Notes under the pieces: generated by a model | The model's input: only the letters and a program-made list of their open reading frames with translations | The model's database searches: none | Told to the model about the DNA's origin: nothing | Shown here: piece by piece, positions 42,966-53,203 of the stretch | How the letters are laid out: each line of letters opens with the position of its first letter | Numbering within the stretch: the first letter of the stretch is position 1 | Translations under genes and position numbers: made by a program | Source of the DNA: Flavipsychrobacter sp. | GTDB lineage: Bacteria; Bacteroidota; Bacteroidia; Chitinophagales; Chitinophagaceae | Length of the DNA stretch: 64,000 bases | NCBI GenBank assembly: GCA_031292525.1 | Contig: JARLGY010000018.1 | Span: 248,001 to 312,000 of the forward strand | Reading direction: 5' to 3'

Positions 42966-45900
42966 TTATTACGCATTACCTCTACCTTACGTACTGCCAT
43001 ACCTGCATCAGTATCCATGTACAAAATATAAAGCCCTCCTGCAAGCTGAGATACATCTACAGTGTAAGGTCCCGTGCCAACTATAGCCTCATCATACACC
43101 ACACTGCCACTTACCGTTGCCAGGCGTATATGGCTCGCTTTTACATGCTTTGCATCTATGGTCAGCTTGCATTGAGCTGGGTTAGGGTATATGCTTATAT
43201 CATCGATACCGGCTGTTAATACAGGCACTCCCGTCAGTGTATCTACTACCACTACTGTAGTTACGGTATCGCTGCCACAGGCATTGCTGCCAATAAGCAT
43301 AACCGAATAGGTGCCCTTTGCATTATAGCTATATTCTACAGTTGCAGAATCTGCAGCAGTACCATCACCAAAGTACCAGGTATAATTGGCTATAAACTGT
43401 GCATTAAGCACGGTAAAGTCAACCACACTTCCATTGAGTGTAGGCTGGGTAACAACTATCGTTCCTACATGCGGAGTAGAATCAACTCTTACAGATATAG
43501 TATCAATAAGTGTACAACCATTTTGCCCTGCTATCGCAACTATATATGCCCCCGGCTGGGTAACAATTATGGCGTGCGCTGTGTCACCGGTACTCCAAAT
43601 ATTCGGATAGGCAGTAATCGTATAAAGCATTGCACTATTGCCGGCGCATATAGCTGTATCGTTGCTTACAACAGCCATAGGCAATGCCTTTACCTGCACT
43701 GTATCGGCATGGGTAAACTGGCAGTTATTAGCATCATGTACAATAAGCATATAAACTCCTGCGTCTGCCTCGGTAGCACGCCCCTTATCAGGGTTTGCCG
43801 CGCTTGATACAAAGCCTCCAGGTCCCGTCCAGTTATAGCTGTAAGGTGTCGTTCCGCCTGAAATTTGAGACGAAAGGTGTAATGTGTCATCCGCACATAC
43901 CACAAGTGTCTGAGCCGTACTGTTCAGTACTGCCGGCTCTTCCAGTATAAAAGTATCAATATATGTCGCCTTGCAGCCCCCCGTAAGTGTTACATAGTAT
44001 ATACCCGCTACCAGGTTATTTATATTTTGTGTGTTTGCATTAAATGTTCCCGGTCCTCCCCATTGGTAATTTATAGGTGCAATACCGCCGGTTACAGCAA
44101 GTGCAATACTACCATTTGCATTGCCATTACAAAGAGGTTCCCTCTCTATAGGCACAACTACAGGTGCGGGCACAACGCTCACGGTTGTAGTAGCCGTTTT
44201 TATGCAACTATTCCCATCTTTTACAGTAAGTGTATATACACCACCAGATGCAGCAGTTGTAATTAATGATGGGTTTTGCCCTACTGTATTAAACCCATTA
44301 GGGCCACTCCAGGTATAGTTAAAATTACCTACCCCACCGGCTGCGGTACCCATTAGGTTTAGGTTGCCACCTGCGCAAAGTGGGCCGTTATTCGTTGCTG
44401 TATCTGTAATAACTGCAGGCTCGTTTATAGGTATTGTGGCAGTTGCACTGCAACCACCGCCATTAGTGGCAACTACATTATAAATGCCAGCTAGAAGGTT
44501 AGTAGCATTCTGTGTATTTGTAGCATACCCGCCTGGCCCTGTCCATGCATAGGTAAAAGGAGCACTCCCCACTGGCACTAATAATATGGCGCCGCTGCTG
44601 CCACCTTTGCACAGCACATCTTTGCTAATTATACTAAGCGTTGGTACACTATCTACTATCAATTTCAATGTATCTGTTTTAATACAGCTATTGGCGTCTT
44701 TCACAGTTAATACATAAAGACCCGAGCCATTAAAAGTGATAGCAGGGATAGAAGTATTTTGGTTTGAGGATGTAAAGCCATTAGGGCCCGCCCACGAGTA
44801 AGATGCATTGCCCACCCCGCCGCTGGCATTTCCTGTAAGTAATAAGGTTGCGCCATTGCACAACGGCCGGCTGGCAGTCGCTGTCAGTTGCATAGCATTT
44901 GCCTGAAACACTGTTGCTGTTGTATGTGCTATACACCCCTGGGGTATAGATACATCTACAGCGTACCCACCAGCTTTCAGTCCGGTAATATTTTGGGTCG
45001 TTGAATAGTAGCCGTTAGGGCCTGTCCACAGTACATTGTAGCTACCTGTTATGCCTGTAACGGTCAGGTTTATTGCCCCCGTAGAGTCACCATTACACAA
45101 TACATTAGTAACAGCATCGGTCAATAGGCCACCATTGGTAACAGAAACCGTAGTAGATGTAGTACTTGTACATTGCAGTTGGTCAGTTACTGTAAGATAA
45201 TAAGTTCCTGCTTCGCTTACTGTTGATGGATTGAATACTGGCGATGCACTTACAGACGAGAACCCACTAGGTCCCGACCACCTATAAGTATAAACACCGG
45301 TACCACCACTACCCGTACCATTCAGATTTAGCGCGCTACCGGCGCAAACAGGACTGTTAGATGATGCCGATGCAACTACTGCGGGATATTGAAGTACAGT
45401 ATCTACATTAGATGCTGTGCATCCGGTATTAGATGTAACATTAACTGTATAAACACCGGCAACCAGGTTTGAAATATTTTGTCCGGTAGATGTATAATTA
45501 TAAGGCCCTGTCCACAAATAAGAAAAGCCAGTCCCGCCACTCACACTCAGGCTCACCGATCCATTATTGCCACCATAACAGGTTACGTATGTGGCATGTG
45601 TAGAAAGGTTAGGGATAAGGTATGCACCTACTGCTGCTGTATATGATGCCGTGCACAGATCTGCATCTGTAACAGTAACCGTATAGTTACCCGCCAATGA
45701 TGCAGTTACAGTACCAACTACGGGATTTTGGTTGTAAGAATTAAAGGTATTAGGCCCTGCCCAGCTATATGTGTAAGGCGCCGTTCCTCCTGAAGGATTT
45801 GCATATAGGTTCATTGTGCTGCCTATGCATGCTACCCCAGATGCTGTAAGTGTCAGCTGCGTAGGTTGCGTAACTACTACTGCAAGTGTTGAATAACATG

Positions 45901-46168
45901 TACTGCCACGAACTGTAACAGTATAGGTACCCGCAACCAGGCCGGTCAGGTTTTGCGAATTTGATGTAAAACCATTAGGCCCTGCCCACGCATACGTATA
46001 AGGTGGGTTACCTCCGCTTACACTCAGCGTAATTGTACCATTGTTACCGCCGTAACAATACACATTGGTATGCGTAGCCGAAAGGACAGGATTAGTACAA
46101 GCATATGCTGCTGTTTGCAAACCGGTCACCCCAGCCAACAATAGTATTATCCAGGCAATGCGCTTCAT
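42962..46168 (-). CDS. Giant SprB-repeat surface protein with type IX sorting domain
   Basis: 1068 residues. Signal peptide to about residue 23. From about 30 to 850 five pairs of repeats alternate: unit A (CYGGNNGTITLSVSGG…QNLTGLVAGTYTVTV, SprB-like) and unit B (CIGSTMNLYANPSGG…AGNYTVTVTDADLC, Ig/PKD-like), each pair about 165 residues. One or two further Ig/PKD-type modules follow, one with WYFGDGTAADSATVEYSYNA. The end, DISIYPNPAQCKLTID to KVEVMRNN, is a T9SS type A sorting domain. It is probably exported to the cell surface for adhesion or gliding. Gene-level periodicity is about 500 bp. Confidence 0.88.
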   Translation of the reverse strand: MKRIAWIILLLAGVTGLQTAAYACTNPVLSATHTNVYCYGGNNGTITLSVSGGNPPYTYAWAGPNGFTSNSQNLTGLVAGTYTVTVRGSTCYSTLAVVVTQPTQLTLTASGVACIGSTMNLYANPSGGTAPYTYSWAGPNTFNSYNQNPVVGTVTASLAGNYTVTVTDADLCTASYTAAVGAYLIPNLSTHATYVTCYGGNNGSVSLSVSGGTGFSYLWTGPYNYTSTGQNISNLVAGVYTVNVTSNTGCTASNVDTVLQYPAVVASASSNSPVCAGSALNLNGTGSGGTGVYTYRWSGPSGFSSVSASPVFNPSTVSEAGTYYLTVTDQLQCTSTTSTTVSVTNGGLLTDAVTNVLCNGDSTGAINLTVTGITGSYNVLWTGPNGYYSTTQNITGLKAGGYAVDVSIPQGCIAHTTATVFQANAMQLTATASRPLCNGATLLLTGNASGGVGNASYSWAGPNGFTSSNQNTSIPAITFNGSGLYVLTVKDANSCIKTDTLKLIVDSVPTLSIISKDVLCKGGSSGAILLVPVGSAPFTYAWTGPGGYATNTQNATNLLAGIYNVVATNGGGCSATATIPINEPAVITDTATNNGPLCAGGNLNLMGTAAGGVGNFNYTWSGPNGFNTVGQNPSLITTAASGGVYTLTVKDGNSCIKTATTTVSVVPAPVVVPIEREPLCNGNANGSIALAVTGGIAPINYQWGGPGTFNANTQNINNLVAGIYYVTLTGGCKATYIDTFILEEPAVLNSTAQTLVVCADDTLHLSSQISGGTTPYSYNWTGPGGFVSSAANPDKGRATEADAGVYMLIVHDANNCQFTHADTVQVKALPMAVVSNDTAICAGNSAMLYTITAYPNIWSTGDTAHAIIVTQPGAYIVAIAGQNGCTLIDTISVRVDSTPHVGTIVVTQPTLNGSVVDFTVLNAQFIANYTWYFGDGTAADSATVEYSYNAKGTYSVMLIGSNACGSDTVTTVVVVDTLTGVPVLTAGIDDISIYPNPAQCKLTIDAKHVKASHIRLATVSGSVVYDEAIVGTGPYTVDVSQLAGGLYILYMDTDAGMAVRKVEVMRNN

Positions 46169-46288
46169 ATTTCTGTATCTATGATGGGTAGATCACTAGT
46201 AAATTTAACAATTATATAGCGCACTAAAAAATACAGACTCTGTAAAAAAGCAGTTTAGATCAGAAATGACACAATCAATACAATAAGG

Positions 46289-46645
46289 TTAGGCGGGTTC
46301 CCAGTTTTCAAACAACAGGTTCAAATAATGGTTCTCTTCCTTGGTGATCACATTATCAGCCTTGGTAAGCTGCACAGCAAAGTTCATTAGGTTAATGCGT
46401 TCTTCTTCTGTAGCGTCATCATAAAAATCATCCGCCACCTTCAGGAAGTGTCGTTCCCATTCTTCAGGTTTCAAATTACTAATGATGTCCATCTGCGCAT
46501 CCAAATTAATATGAAATGGAAATTCCTGCGCCATGTAATCCCGTATCACCATTTCCTTGCCGCCGTTCAGGGTAAAATCTACCGCTGAGAGAATCATGAG
46601 CAAATGATATCCGGCAATGGCTTTGTTTAATCTTTTGTTGGGCAT
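46289..46645 (-). CDS. Small TerB-like helical protein
   Basis: 118 residues, all alpha-helical, with the pattern INLMNFAVQLTKADNVITKE near the end (ITKEE as in the TerB/DjlA-N acidic metal-binding region) and a helix-rich start AGYHLLMILSAVDFTLNGGK. The resemblance to the TerB-like fold is by motif only. It lies 28 bp downstream of the alanine dehydrogenase gene on the same strand and probably shares its mRNA. No membrane segment or signal. Confidence 0.6.
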   Translation of the reverse strand: MPNKRLNKAIAGYHLLMILSAVDFTLNGGKEMVIRDYMAQEFPFHINLDAQMDIISNLKPEEWERHFLKVADDFYDDATEEERINLMNFAVQLTKADNVITKEENHYLNLLFENWEPA

Positions 46646-46672
46646 AATTCTATTTACGAAAAAACAATAAGA

Positions 46673-47884
46673 TCAGACTTGCGACGAAAGCAACAGGTCA
46701 AGGTCCGTATATTTAAAATTGAATCTTTTAGCAATGGTAGCATTTGTCACACATCCTTTATACATATAAACACCATTCCGTATGCCGCTTTTTGCCTGTA
46801 TGATGCCTTCCATACCGCCGGTATCGGCACATTGCTGTAATATTGGCATCAACACATTACTGATCGCTCGCGATGCTGTGCGCGATACCGCTGATGCTAT
46901 ATTGGGCACACAATAGTGTATTACCTCATATTTTTTAAATGTAGGGTTCTCGTGGCTGGTCAGTCGCGATGTTTCAAACACCCCGCCCCTGTCTATACTC
47001 ACATCTACTATTACAGATCCTGCCTTCATATGGCTTACCATCGCATCTGTCACTACCACAGGTGTTATACCGTTTATGGGCTTCAACGCCCCCACTGCTA
47101 CATCTGCATTAGCAATTTCTTCAGCAAGCGTTACAGGTTCCAGTACCGATGTAAAACATCTGCGCCCTATGTTATTCTGCAGGCGCATCAACCGGTATAT
47201 CGAATTATCGAATATCTTAACTGAAGCGCCAAGTCCAAATGCAGTACGTGCAGCAAACTCACCTACCACACCGGCACCTATTATCAGCACTCTTACAGGT
47301 GGCACACCACTTATACCGCCAAGTAATATTCCTTTTCCGTTATGCACGTTGCTCAGGTACTTGGCTGCTGTAAGTATGGCAGAGCTACCGGCTATTTCGC
47401 TCATAGAGCGCACTATGGGGTAGGTACCCGAATCATCTTTTATAGATTCAAAGGCTATTGCAATTATTTTTTTCTTGATCAGCTGTTCCAATATCTCCGC
47501 CTTTAAAAAGGGGAGGTGTATGGGTGAAATGACTACCTGATTGGGTTGCAGCAAAGTGGCTTCCTCTTCCGATATGGGTGCCGATTTTATGATAGTAGTA
47601 GCTTTATATAACTCTGCTTTATCATATACTATGCGTGCACCTGCCTCACTGTAGTCAGGGTCAAAGTAAAAAGATCCTTCTCCAGCATTGTGCTCAACTG
47701 CTACCTGGTGACCATTATTTACCAATACAGATACCGCTTCTGGTGTAAGTGCTACTCTATTCTCCTGAAAAGATGTCTCCTTCGGAATACCTATGAACAG
47801 TTGTTTCTTCCTTTGTGGAATTTGCAACGTCTCTTCCAGAGGAACGTATGAAAATGAAGGTGATATAAAAGGTTTTTTACTCAT
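46673..47884 (-). CDS. ald: Alanine dehydrogenase (PntA-like NAD-dependent enzyme)
   Basis: 403 residues from ATG 47884; a TTG 21 nt upstream is an unlikely alternative. The N-terminal IGIPKETSFQENRVALTPEAV and VISPIHLPFLK match the substrate domain (alanine dehydrogenase / transhydrogenase alpha). The NAD site is VLIIGAGVVGEFAARTAFGLGA, and VSIDRGGVFETS and HYCVPNIASAVSRTAS are typical. It links alanine and pyruvate with NAD. The N-terminus has about 30 extra residues compared with classical Ald; this longer form is common in Bacteroidota. Confidence 0.87.
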   Translation of the reverse strand: MSKKPFISPSFSYVPLEETLQIPQRKKQLFIGIPKETSFQENRVALTPEAVSVLVNNGHQVAVEHNAGEGSFYFDPDYSEAGARIVYDKAELYKATTIIKSAPISEEEATLLQPNQVVISPIHLPFLKAEILEQLIKKKIIAIAFESIKDDSGTYPIVRSMSEIAGSSAILTAAKYLSNVHNGKGILLGGISGVPPVRVLIIGAGVVGEFAARTAFGLGASVKIFDNSIYRLMRLQNNIGRRCFTSVLEPVTLAEEIANADVAVGALKPINGITPVVVTDAMVSHMKAGSVIVDVSIDRGGVFETSRLTSHENPTFKKYEVIHYCVPNIASAVSRTASRAISNVLMPILQQCADTGGMEGIIQAKSGIRNGVYMYKGCVTNATIAKRFNFKYTDLDLLLSSQV

Positions 47885-48069
47885 GCCGACCCACTTTTTG
47901 CCCAATTTTCAGAAATATACAACACTGCTTTATATTATGGAAACACATTAACATCTCTATGGCTTTCCAGGCGGTATTGGCATTATGTTTTTAATTCCAA
48001 TTCTTTTAGCAACTCTCATGCCATTATTATGCAGTTATATTTTAATTTTACGTCCCGACCCGGAATATT

Positions 48070-49548
48070 ATGCTAAGACAATCGCAGCAGCAAAAATTAT
48101 TACAAAAATTATCCCCTCAGCAAATACAGTTAATGAAGCTGCTGCAGGTGGCAACCGTTAACCTTGAAGAACGAATAAAGGAAGAATTAGAGGAAAACCC
48201 CGCTTTGGAATATGGTCAGGATGGCGAGGGCGAATCCGATGGTGATATACAGGATGGTGATGATAAATTTGAGGAAGAAGCAGATGATGTAGAACTAAGT
48301 GATGATACCGCCGAAAAGGTGGACATGGAAGACTTTTTGCGCAACGAGGATGAAGGCAATTATGATTATGGCGACGACTACTATGGTGGTGGTGATACCG
48401 AAAAACAATCTGTACCTGTAAGGGTTGAAACAAACTTTCACGATCATCTTTTAGATCAGCTCGGTATGCTGGAGCTTGATGATCGCACACAGAAAATAGC
48501 CGAGCAGATAATAGGAAGTATAGATGATGACGGTTACCTGCGCCGCGAGGTGACAGCGATAGTAGATGATCTGGCTTTCGGAATGAATATTGAAACTACC
48601 GTAGAGGAAGTAAATGCACTGATAGAAAACATTCGCCAGTTCGATCCTCCGGGCGTATGTGCAGTCACGTTGCAGGAATGCCTGCTGCTACAGCTAAAAA
48701 GAATGCCGGAATCAAAATCTGTACATAATGCCATACAGATCATCGATTCTTTCTTCAATGAATTCATCAAGAAGCATTACGATAAGATACAGAAGCAACT
48801 GAACCTGAACGATAAGGACTTTAAGGATGTGATAGGCATTATCATAAAATTAAACCCCAAGCCTGGTTCCGCATTTGCCGTGCTCAATAAAGCAGAAAGT
48901 TATATTATCCCCGATTTTTTTGTGTTCAATAATATGGGCGTATTGGAGTTGTCATTGAATTCCAAGAATGCACCTGAACTACGTGTATCCGAAGGGTATA
49001 AAGAGATGATGCGCGCCTACGACCGCAGCGAGAAAAAAGATAAAAGACAAAAAGAAGCATTACTTTTTATAAAGCAGAAACTTGATTCTGCCAAGTGGTT
49101 CATAGATGCCATAAAGCAGCGGCAGCATACTTTGCTGCACTCTATGCAGGCCATACTCGATTTCCAGCGCGAGTTCTTTCTTACAGGCGATGAGACTACC
49201 CTGAAGCCCATGATCCTTAAGGATATAGCCAAAATGACCAACCTGGATGTATCTACGGTATCACGTGTAGCTAATAGTAAGTTTGTACAGACCGAATTTG
49301 GCACCTACAAACTCAAGTACTTCTTCTCAGAAGCACTGCAAACCGAAAGCGGCGAAGAAGTATCTACACGCGAAGTAAAGACCATACTTAATGGTATTAT
49401 TAGTGCCGAAAACAAACGCAAACCCCATAGCGACGAACGACTTACCGAAATGTTGCAGGAAAAAGGCTACAATATAGCCCGCCGCACTGTAGCAAAGTAT
49501 CGCGAGCAATTGAATATACCTGTTGCGAGGTTAAGGAAGGAACTGTAG
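48070..49548 (+). CDS. rpoN: RNA polymerase sigma-54 factor
   Basis: 492 residues. Region I is Gln/Leu-rich (QQQKLLQKLSPQQIQLMKLL), region II is an acidic linker (about 50-120), then come the core-binding and HTH domains. The RpoN box ARRTVAKYRE is at about 470-479. It directs RNA polymerase to -24/-12 promoters with the help of AAA+ activators; no activator gene is in the window. It is monocistronic. Confidence 0.97.
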   Translation: MLRQSQQQKLLQKLSPQQIQLMKLLQVATVNLEERIKEELEENPALEYGQDGEGESDGDIQDGDDKFEEEADDVELSDDTAEKVDMEDFLRNEDEGNYDYGDDYYGGGDTEKQSVPVRVETNFHDHLLDQLGMLELDDRTQKIAEQIIGSIDDDGYLRREVTAIVDDLAFGMNIETTVEEVNALIENIRQFDPPGVCAVTLQECLLLQLKRMPESKSVHNAIQIIDSFFNEFIKKHYDKIQKQLNLNDKDFKDVIGIIIKLNPKPGSAFAVLNKAESYIIPDFFVFNNMGVLELSLNSKNAPELRVSEGYKEMMRAYDRSEKKDKRQKEALLFIKQKLDSAKWFIDAIKQRQHTLLHSMQAILDFQREFFLTGDETTLKPMILKDIAKMTNLDVSTVSRVANSKFVQTEFGTYKLKYFFSEALQTESGEEVSTREVKTILNGIISAENKRKPHSDERLTEMLQEKGYNIARRTVAKYREQLNIPVARLRKEL

Positions 49549-49565
49549 GAACCATTATTGTAGCG

Positions 49566-50411
49566 CTACCACACCACAACCTCCACAGGTACCATAAAGA
49601 AATAGACGTACACAAAGGCAAAGGGCGCCGCTACCAGTAGTGAATCAAAGCGATCTAAAGCGCCGCCATGGCCAGGCATTAGGGTACCGCTGTCTTTTAC
49701 TTTAGCTATACGCTTCAGTTTCGACTCCAGCAAGTCGCCCGCTGTACCGGCTACAGCCGCGCAAAACGCAAGGGCCATCCAGTCGGTCATATGGTACCAT
49801 GGTGCATAATGCCCCCACAGGGCTGCTGCGCCAATGGTCAGTAAAGCTCCCCCAGCGGTACCCTCCCATGTTTTGTTGGGCGATATAGGAGAGAATGGTC
49901 TTTTACCTATAAATGAACCTACCAGGTAGGCCATAGTATCATTCACCCATATCATCAGCACCAATGCAAGCGGTATAGCTAGCGATGTCATGCGCATAAA
50001 TAGCAGTAAGCTTACTGGGAGTAAAATATACAGCATACCCCCAAGCGCCTGCAACCCCTCCATAAAGCTATTCTTTTTAGAAAGTGCGGTAGCTAGTATA
50101 ATGAGCATAGGCACACAAAGCAGTGCAGGCCAGTACGCAACGGTTGCCCCGCCAAAATTGTAAGACATAAATACCAGCAGCAGTAATAAAAGTCCTGCAG
50201 CCTGTGTCATCACCGGCAGCCATTTATGGCGGTATGTTTCCTTGTCTATCTTCTTTATAAGCCTGAAGTAATCGCGCAGGCAAAGTACCTGTATAGCTAT
50301 TGCCAGCACAAAGAATGCATATACATTCCACAGCATCCCTCCCAGCATCACAATGCTGAATACGATGGCGCTGCCGGTACGCTTGTAAAAGGTAGGTAGG
50401 TTAAGTGCCAT
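49566..50411 (-). CDS. cdsA: Phosphatidate cytidylyltransferase
   Basis: 281 residues with about eight hydrophobic helices. The family signature is complete near the C-terminus: SKLKRIAKVKDSGTLMPGHG followed by GALDRFDSL. Earlier, SPNKTWEGTAGG is the second conserved block. It makes CDP-diacylglycerol from phosphatidate and CTP in the inner membrane, the precursor of PE, PG and cardiolipin. It starts 6 bp after the stop of the CPBP gene and is co-transcribed with it. Confidence 0.95.
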   Translation of the reverse strand: MALNLPTFYKRTGSAIVFSIVMLGGMLWNVYAFFVLAIAIQVLCLRDYFRLIKKIDKETYRHKWLPVMTQAAGLLLLLLVFMSYNFGGATVAYWPALLCVPMLIILATALSKKNSFMEGLQALGGMLYILLPVSLLLFMRMTSLAIPLALVLMIWVNDTMAYLVGSFIGKRPFSPISPNKTWEGTAGGALLTIGAAALWGHYAPWYHMTDWMALAFCAAVAGTAGDLLESKLKRIAKVKDSGTLMPGHGGALDRFDSLLVAAPFAFVYVYFFMVPVEVVVW

Positions 50412-50417
50412 AACTGT

Positions 50418-51371
50418 TTAATTTTCTGAAAAGGTGTTGAGTTGTATAGGCTTGGGGTCGTTAAAGTCGCTCGACCAATTGCCGGGCAAGGGTGTCTTGT
50501 TTTTCCAGAGCAGGTAAAGACCACCTGCAAAAAGCACAACGGCAGGCGCAAGTATATACATGGGTACCGAATTGCCGCCAACTATTGTTTTAAGTGCAGC
50601 GTTATTGTTTGCTGCATACAACAAGCATACTTGCATGCTATTGTGCAGCGCATGGGCAAGCATAGAGCACCATAAAGATCCGGTAAGGTAATAAACCGTA
50701 CCTAAGAACACTCCTGACACAAAGATGGGAAAGAACCCATAGGCATCGAAATGAATAACAGCAAACAGCAACGCAGATGCAAATATGGATGTTTTAATAT
50801 TTTTAGACCGTCTGTGCGCAAACCGCATTACCACTCCCCTGAACACCAGTTCTTCAGCTACGGCGGGCGTAATCCCCATAACTATAACGCCTATAAGCAG
50901 GTACTTTATGCTGGGCATGCTTAGGTATGCGTTAAAAATCTCATCATGCGCCTTCTGCGATGCCCTTATATTGGCTCCAAGATCTATCATTCGCATTAGC
51001 CCTTCAAAACCCAGTATCAACGGGGTAAAGCCTGCCATAATAATAACGATGATCAGTAATTGTATTTTTTTACCAGGTGCCCGCAGTCCTAAATATTCAA
51101 TAGGTCGTGGGTGGGCAAGGTAAGCAAACAGGCCTGAAGGCACTAAAAACATAACTATAGACGACAGGAACTGGCCAAGCAGGGCAGCATCAATTATCTT
51201 ACGTGCGCTTCCTTCGTGCAACCCTGCCATTTGATCAAATGGCACACCGGTAATAGTCGGCACCAGCCAAAGAATAATAACAGTAGAAAGAGAGGTCATG
51301 ATAAAAACCATTAGCATAAACAGCGCTACCTGCAATGCCCATGGGTAATTACGCCAATAGCTGGTAAACAT
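50418..51371 (-). CDS. CPBP-family intramembrane metalloprotease
   Basis: 317 residues from ATG 51371 (a TTG further upstream is possible). Several membrane helices are present. The Abi/CPBP motifs appear as EELVFRGVVMRFAHRR, FAVIHFDAYGFFPI and MLAHALHNSMQV, providing the Glu-Glu, His and His/Asn of the catalytic site in the membrane. Related CAAX-processing enzymes cut prenylated proteins, but bacterial roles vary. It is followed by cdsA. Confidence 0.9.
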   Translation of the reverse strand: MFTSYWRNYPWALQVALFMLMVFIMTSLSTVIILWLVPTITGVPFDQMAGLHEGSARKIIDAALLGQFLSSIVMFLVPSGLFAYLAHPRPIEYLGLRAPGKKIQLLIIVIIMAGFTPLILGFEGLMRMIDLGANIRASQKAHDEIFNAYLSMPSIKYLLIGVIVMGITPAVAEELVFRGVVMRFAHRRSKNIKTSIFASALLFAVIHFDAYGFFPIFVSGVFLGTVYYLTGSLWCSMLAHALHNSMQVCLLYAANNNAALKTIVGGNSVPMYILAPAVVLFAGGLYLLWKNKTPLPGNWSSDFNDPKPIQLNTFSEN

Positions 51372-51392
51372 GAATACTTGAATTTTAAGCAG

Positions 51393-51400
51393 CAAAGGTA
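51393..51400 (-). promoter_or_regulatory. Candidate -7 promoter element of the CPBP-cdsA operon
   Basis: Minus-strand TACCTTTG matches TAnnTTTG, 21 nt upstream of the ATG at 51371. Confidence 0.45.
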
Positions 51401-51456
51401 ACAGAGTGCAGCATATATTTTTTCAAATAACGGTAAGCCTTTGCTATTATACTATG

Positions 51457-53091
51457 TTACGGCTTAGGTCTCCCACTTCTTTTATATATTTCTGTCCATG
51501 TATCTCCCTCCTCATACCTATACACTCGGTGGAACGATGTATCTGCATTCAGCCTTTCATATAGGTTGCTGGGTTCTATATTGTCAGTAATAATATACTT
51601 TGTATTATCTGTTATCCTCCAGTCCACATCTGTAAAGTTTCTACCCAATCGCAAAAATCCGGTATTACTGTCCAGCAGGTGTTGTTGTACCAAAAAGCCA
51701 CCCACTCCTATCGGAGCATTGTAGTCGCCGGTTTTTTCCATGTAGCTTACTGCGCTCTGTTGCACATGCATGGCATGGAAGGCGCCCAGGTTGGTATCTC
51801 CATGTCCTGCATCCAGCTTAAATGTAAAAAAACCAATGAGCAATAGTACCACAAGTACAGGATAAAATAATGCCTTGTTCAACGCTCTTATCAGCTCATC
51901 CAGGTAAATACCGCTGAATACCAGCATAAGTATTATAACCGGGAATAGGTAACGATATATAAGGAACAGGTTAACGCTTGAAAATGCAAGGAAGCAGATA
52001 GAAAAAACAGTACCCAACAATATGAACTGGGTCTGCTGTGTTCGTGTGCCATACTTCAATCGGGCTAAAGTATAATTAGCATACAAAGAACTAAGAACCA
52101 ACAGGCCAAACATTAAACGACTGTAGGTGTGCTGTGCTAGGTTATCATTGCTCATAATGTAAATACACACTGCAGGCAGCAACAAAACCGCGTAACAGAT
52201 ATTCCTTTTAACTACAGCAATAAGTACGGACAATGCCAACAGCAGGTTGAAATAATAATACCTGTGATCGAGCGTGAATACATTAAACAGCGTACTCCTG
52301 AATTTAATATAGAACGCCCCCCACGTATGCTCCAGGTTATCAGAGTACAAAGGGAACACATACCAACCTCGTAAATGTTTTTGTATCAAAAAGAAAATAG
52401 CAATGGCTGCAAACGGTACAGCAACAGCCACCATTCTCATTACCTTCTCCTGCACCCTTTCCTTACTGAATAGTCGCACGGCTACATCCATCCCAATCGC
52501 TATACCGGCAATAATGCCGCTTTCCTTAGTATAAAACAGCAGACTCAGGAATAAGGCAGTCAATAGATACCTGCGTGTGGTATAAAAATAAATACTGAGG
52601 AACGCCAGGAAGGCCACCATGATCTCAAACAGCAGCAACGAAGACTGTACAAAATACATCACCTGTATAGCCACCAGCACTGTACTCAACACGGCCACAC
52701 GCCTGTTATACAGGCTAAAACAAGCCTCATGTATAGCTATAAGAAAAGCAATAGACACAAAAAGCGCAAACGAATGTATCACCACCTGCGTAGTACCAAA
52801 TATATCCATCCATGCAGCAGCAGCAGCATGAAAAAACAACGGGTGTCCTCGCGATAATAAACTGTCCACAGCATCTGGCATAAGGCTTGGTCCATGCATG
52901 TACATCTGCTTCACAGCAGGTGCATAGGGCCAGCTCTCATCCCAGTAAAAAGGATAGTGCAGATGTGGGGTTTTGCAAATAATAAAAATGATGAGCAGCA
53001 CAAACAACTCCCAGCGTTGCTTCATAAAAACAGCTATGGTCTGCATCAGGGTTTGGGAAGTTGTCCCTGTATGTATAGATTGTTCTTTCAA
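51457..53091 (-). CDS. GT39-family membrane glycosyltransferase
   Basis: 544 residues, about 10-12 membrane helices. The first periplasmic loop has YPFYWDESWPYAPAVKQMY, with the Asp-Glu pair of PMT/ArnT enzymes, followed by SRGHPLFFHAAAAAW. The C-terminal 100 residues form a soluble domain. Donor is expected to be a polyprenyl-phosphate sugar; acceptor unknown. The ATG at 53091 is the first in frame. The gene is divergent from the TMEM175-like gene. Confidence 0.85.
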   Translation of the reverse strand: MKEQSIHTGTTSQTLMQTIAVFMKQRWELFVLLIIFIICKTPHLHYPFYWDESWPYAPAVKQMYMHGPSLMPDAVDSLLSRGHPLFFHAAAAAWMDIFGTTQVVIHSFALFVSIAFLIAIHEACFSLYNRRVAVLSTVLVAIQVMYFVQSSLLLFEIMVAFLAFLSIYFYTTRRYLLTALFLSLLFYTKESGIIAGIAIGMDVAVRLFSKERVQEKVMRMVAVAVPFAAIAIFFLIQKHLRGWYVFPLYSDNLEHTWGAFYIKFRSTLFNVFTLDHRYYYFNLLLALSVLIAVVKRNICYAVLLLPAVCIYIMSNDNLAQHTYSRLMFGLLVLSSLYANYTLARLKYGTRTQQTQFILLGTVFSICFLAFSSVNLFLIYRYLFPVIILMLVFSGIYLDELIRALNKALFYPVLVVLLLIGFFTFKLDAGHGDTNLGAFHAMHVQQSAVSYMEKTGDYNAPIGVGGFLVQQHLLDSNTGFLRLGRNFTDVDWRITDNTKYIITDNIEPSNLYERLNADTSFHRVYRYEEGDTWTEIYKRSGRPKP

Positions 53092-53203
53092 TGAGACAAT
53101 ATTAGCAAAATTTTTAGTCTTGTTATATCGATACGATAGCCTTAGGATATTGAACTGTAATATTCCTTATCAAAGTTTAAATTTACAGGTACAATTTCGG
53201 CGC

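Noticed and set aside
42962-46168. Regularly spaced DNA repeats that might suggest a CRISPR-like array
   Set aside because: The spacing is about 500 bp and the repeats are in frame within one secreted protein; they are degenerate coding repeats, not short identical direct repeats with unique spacers.
52973-53203. Long N-terminal extension of the TMEM175-like gene
   Set aside because: It overlaps the start of the divergent GT39 gene and lacks similarity; the channel signature begins right after the ATG at 53204.
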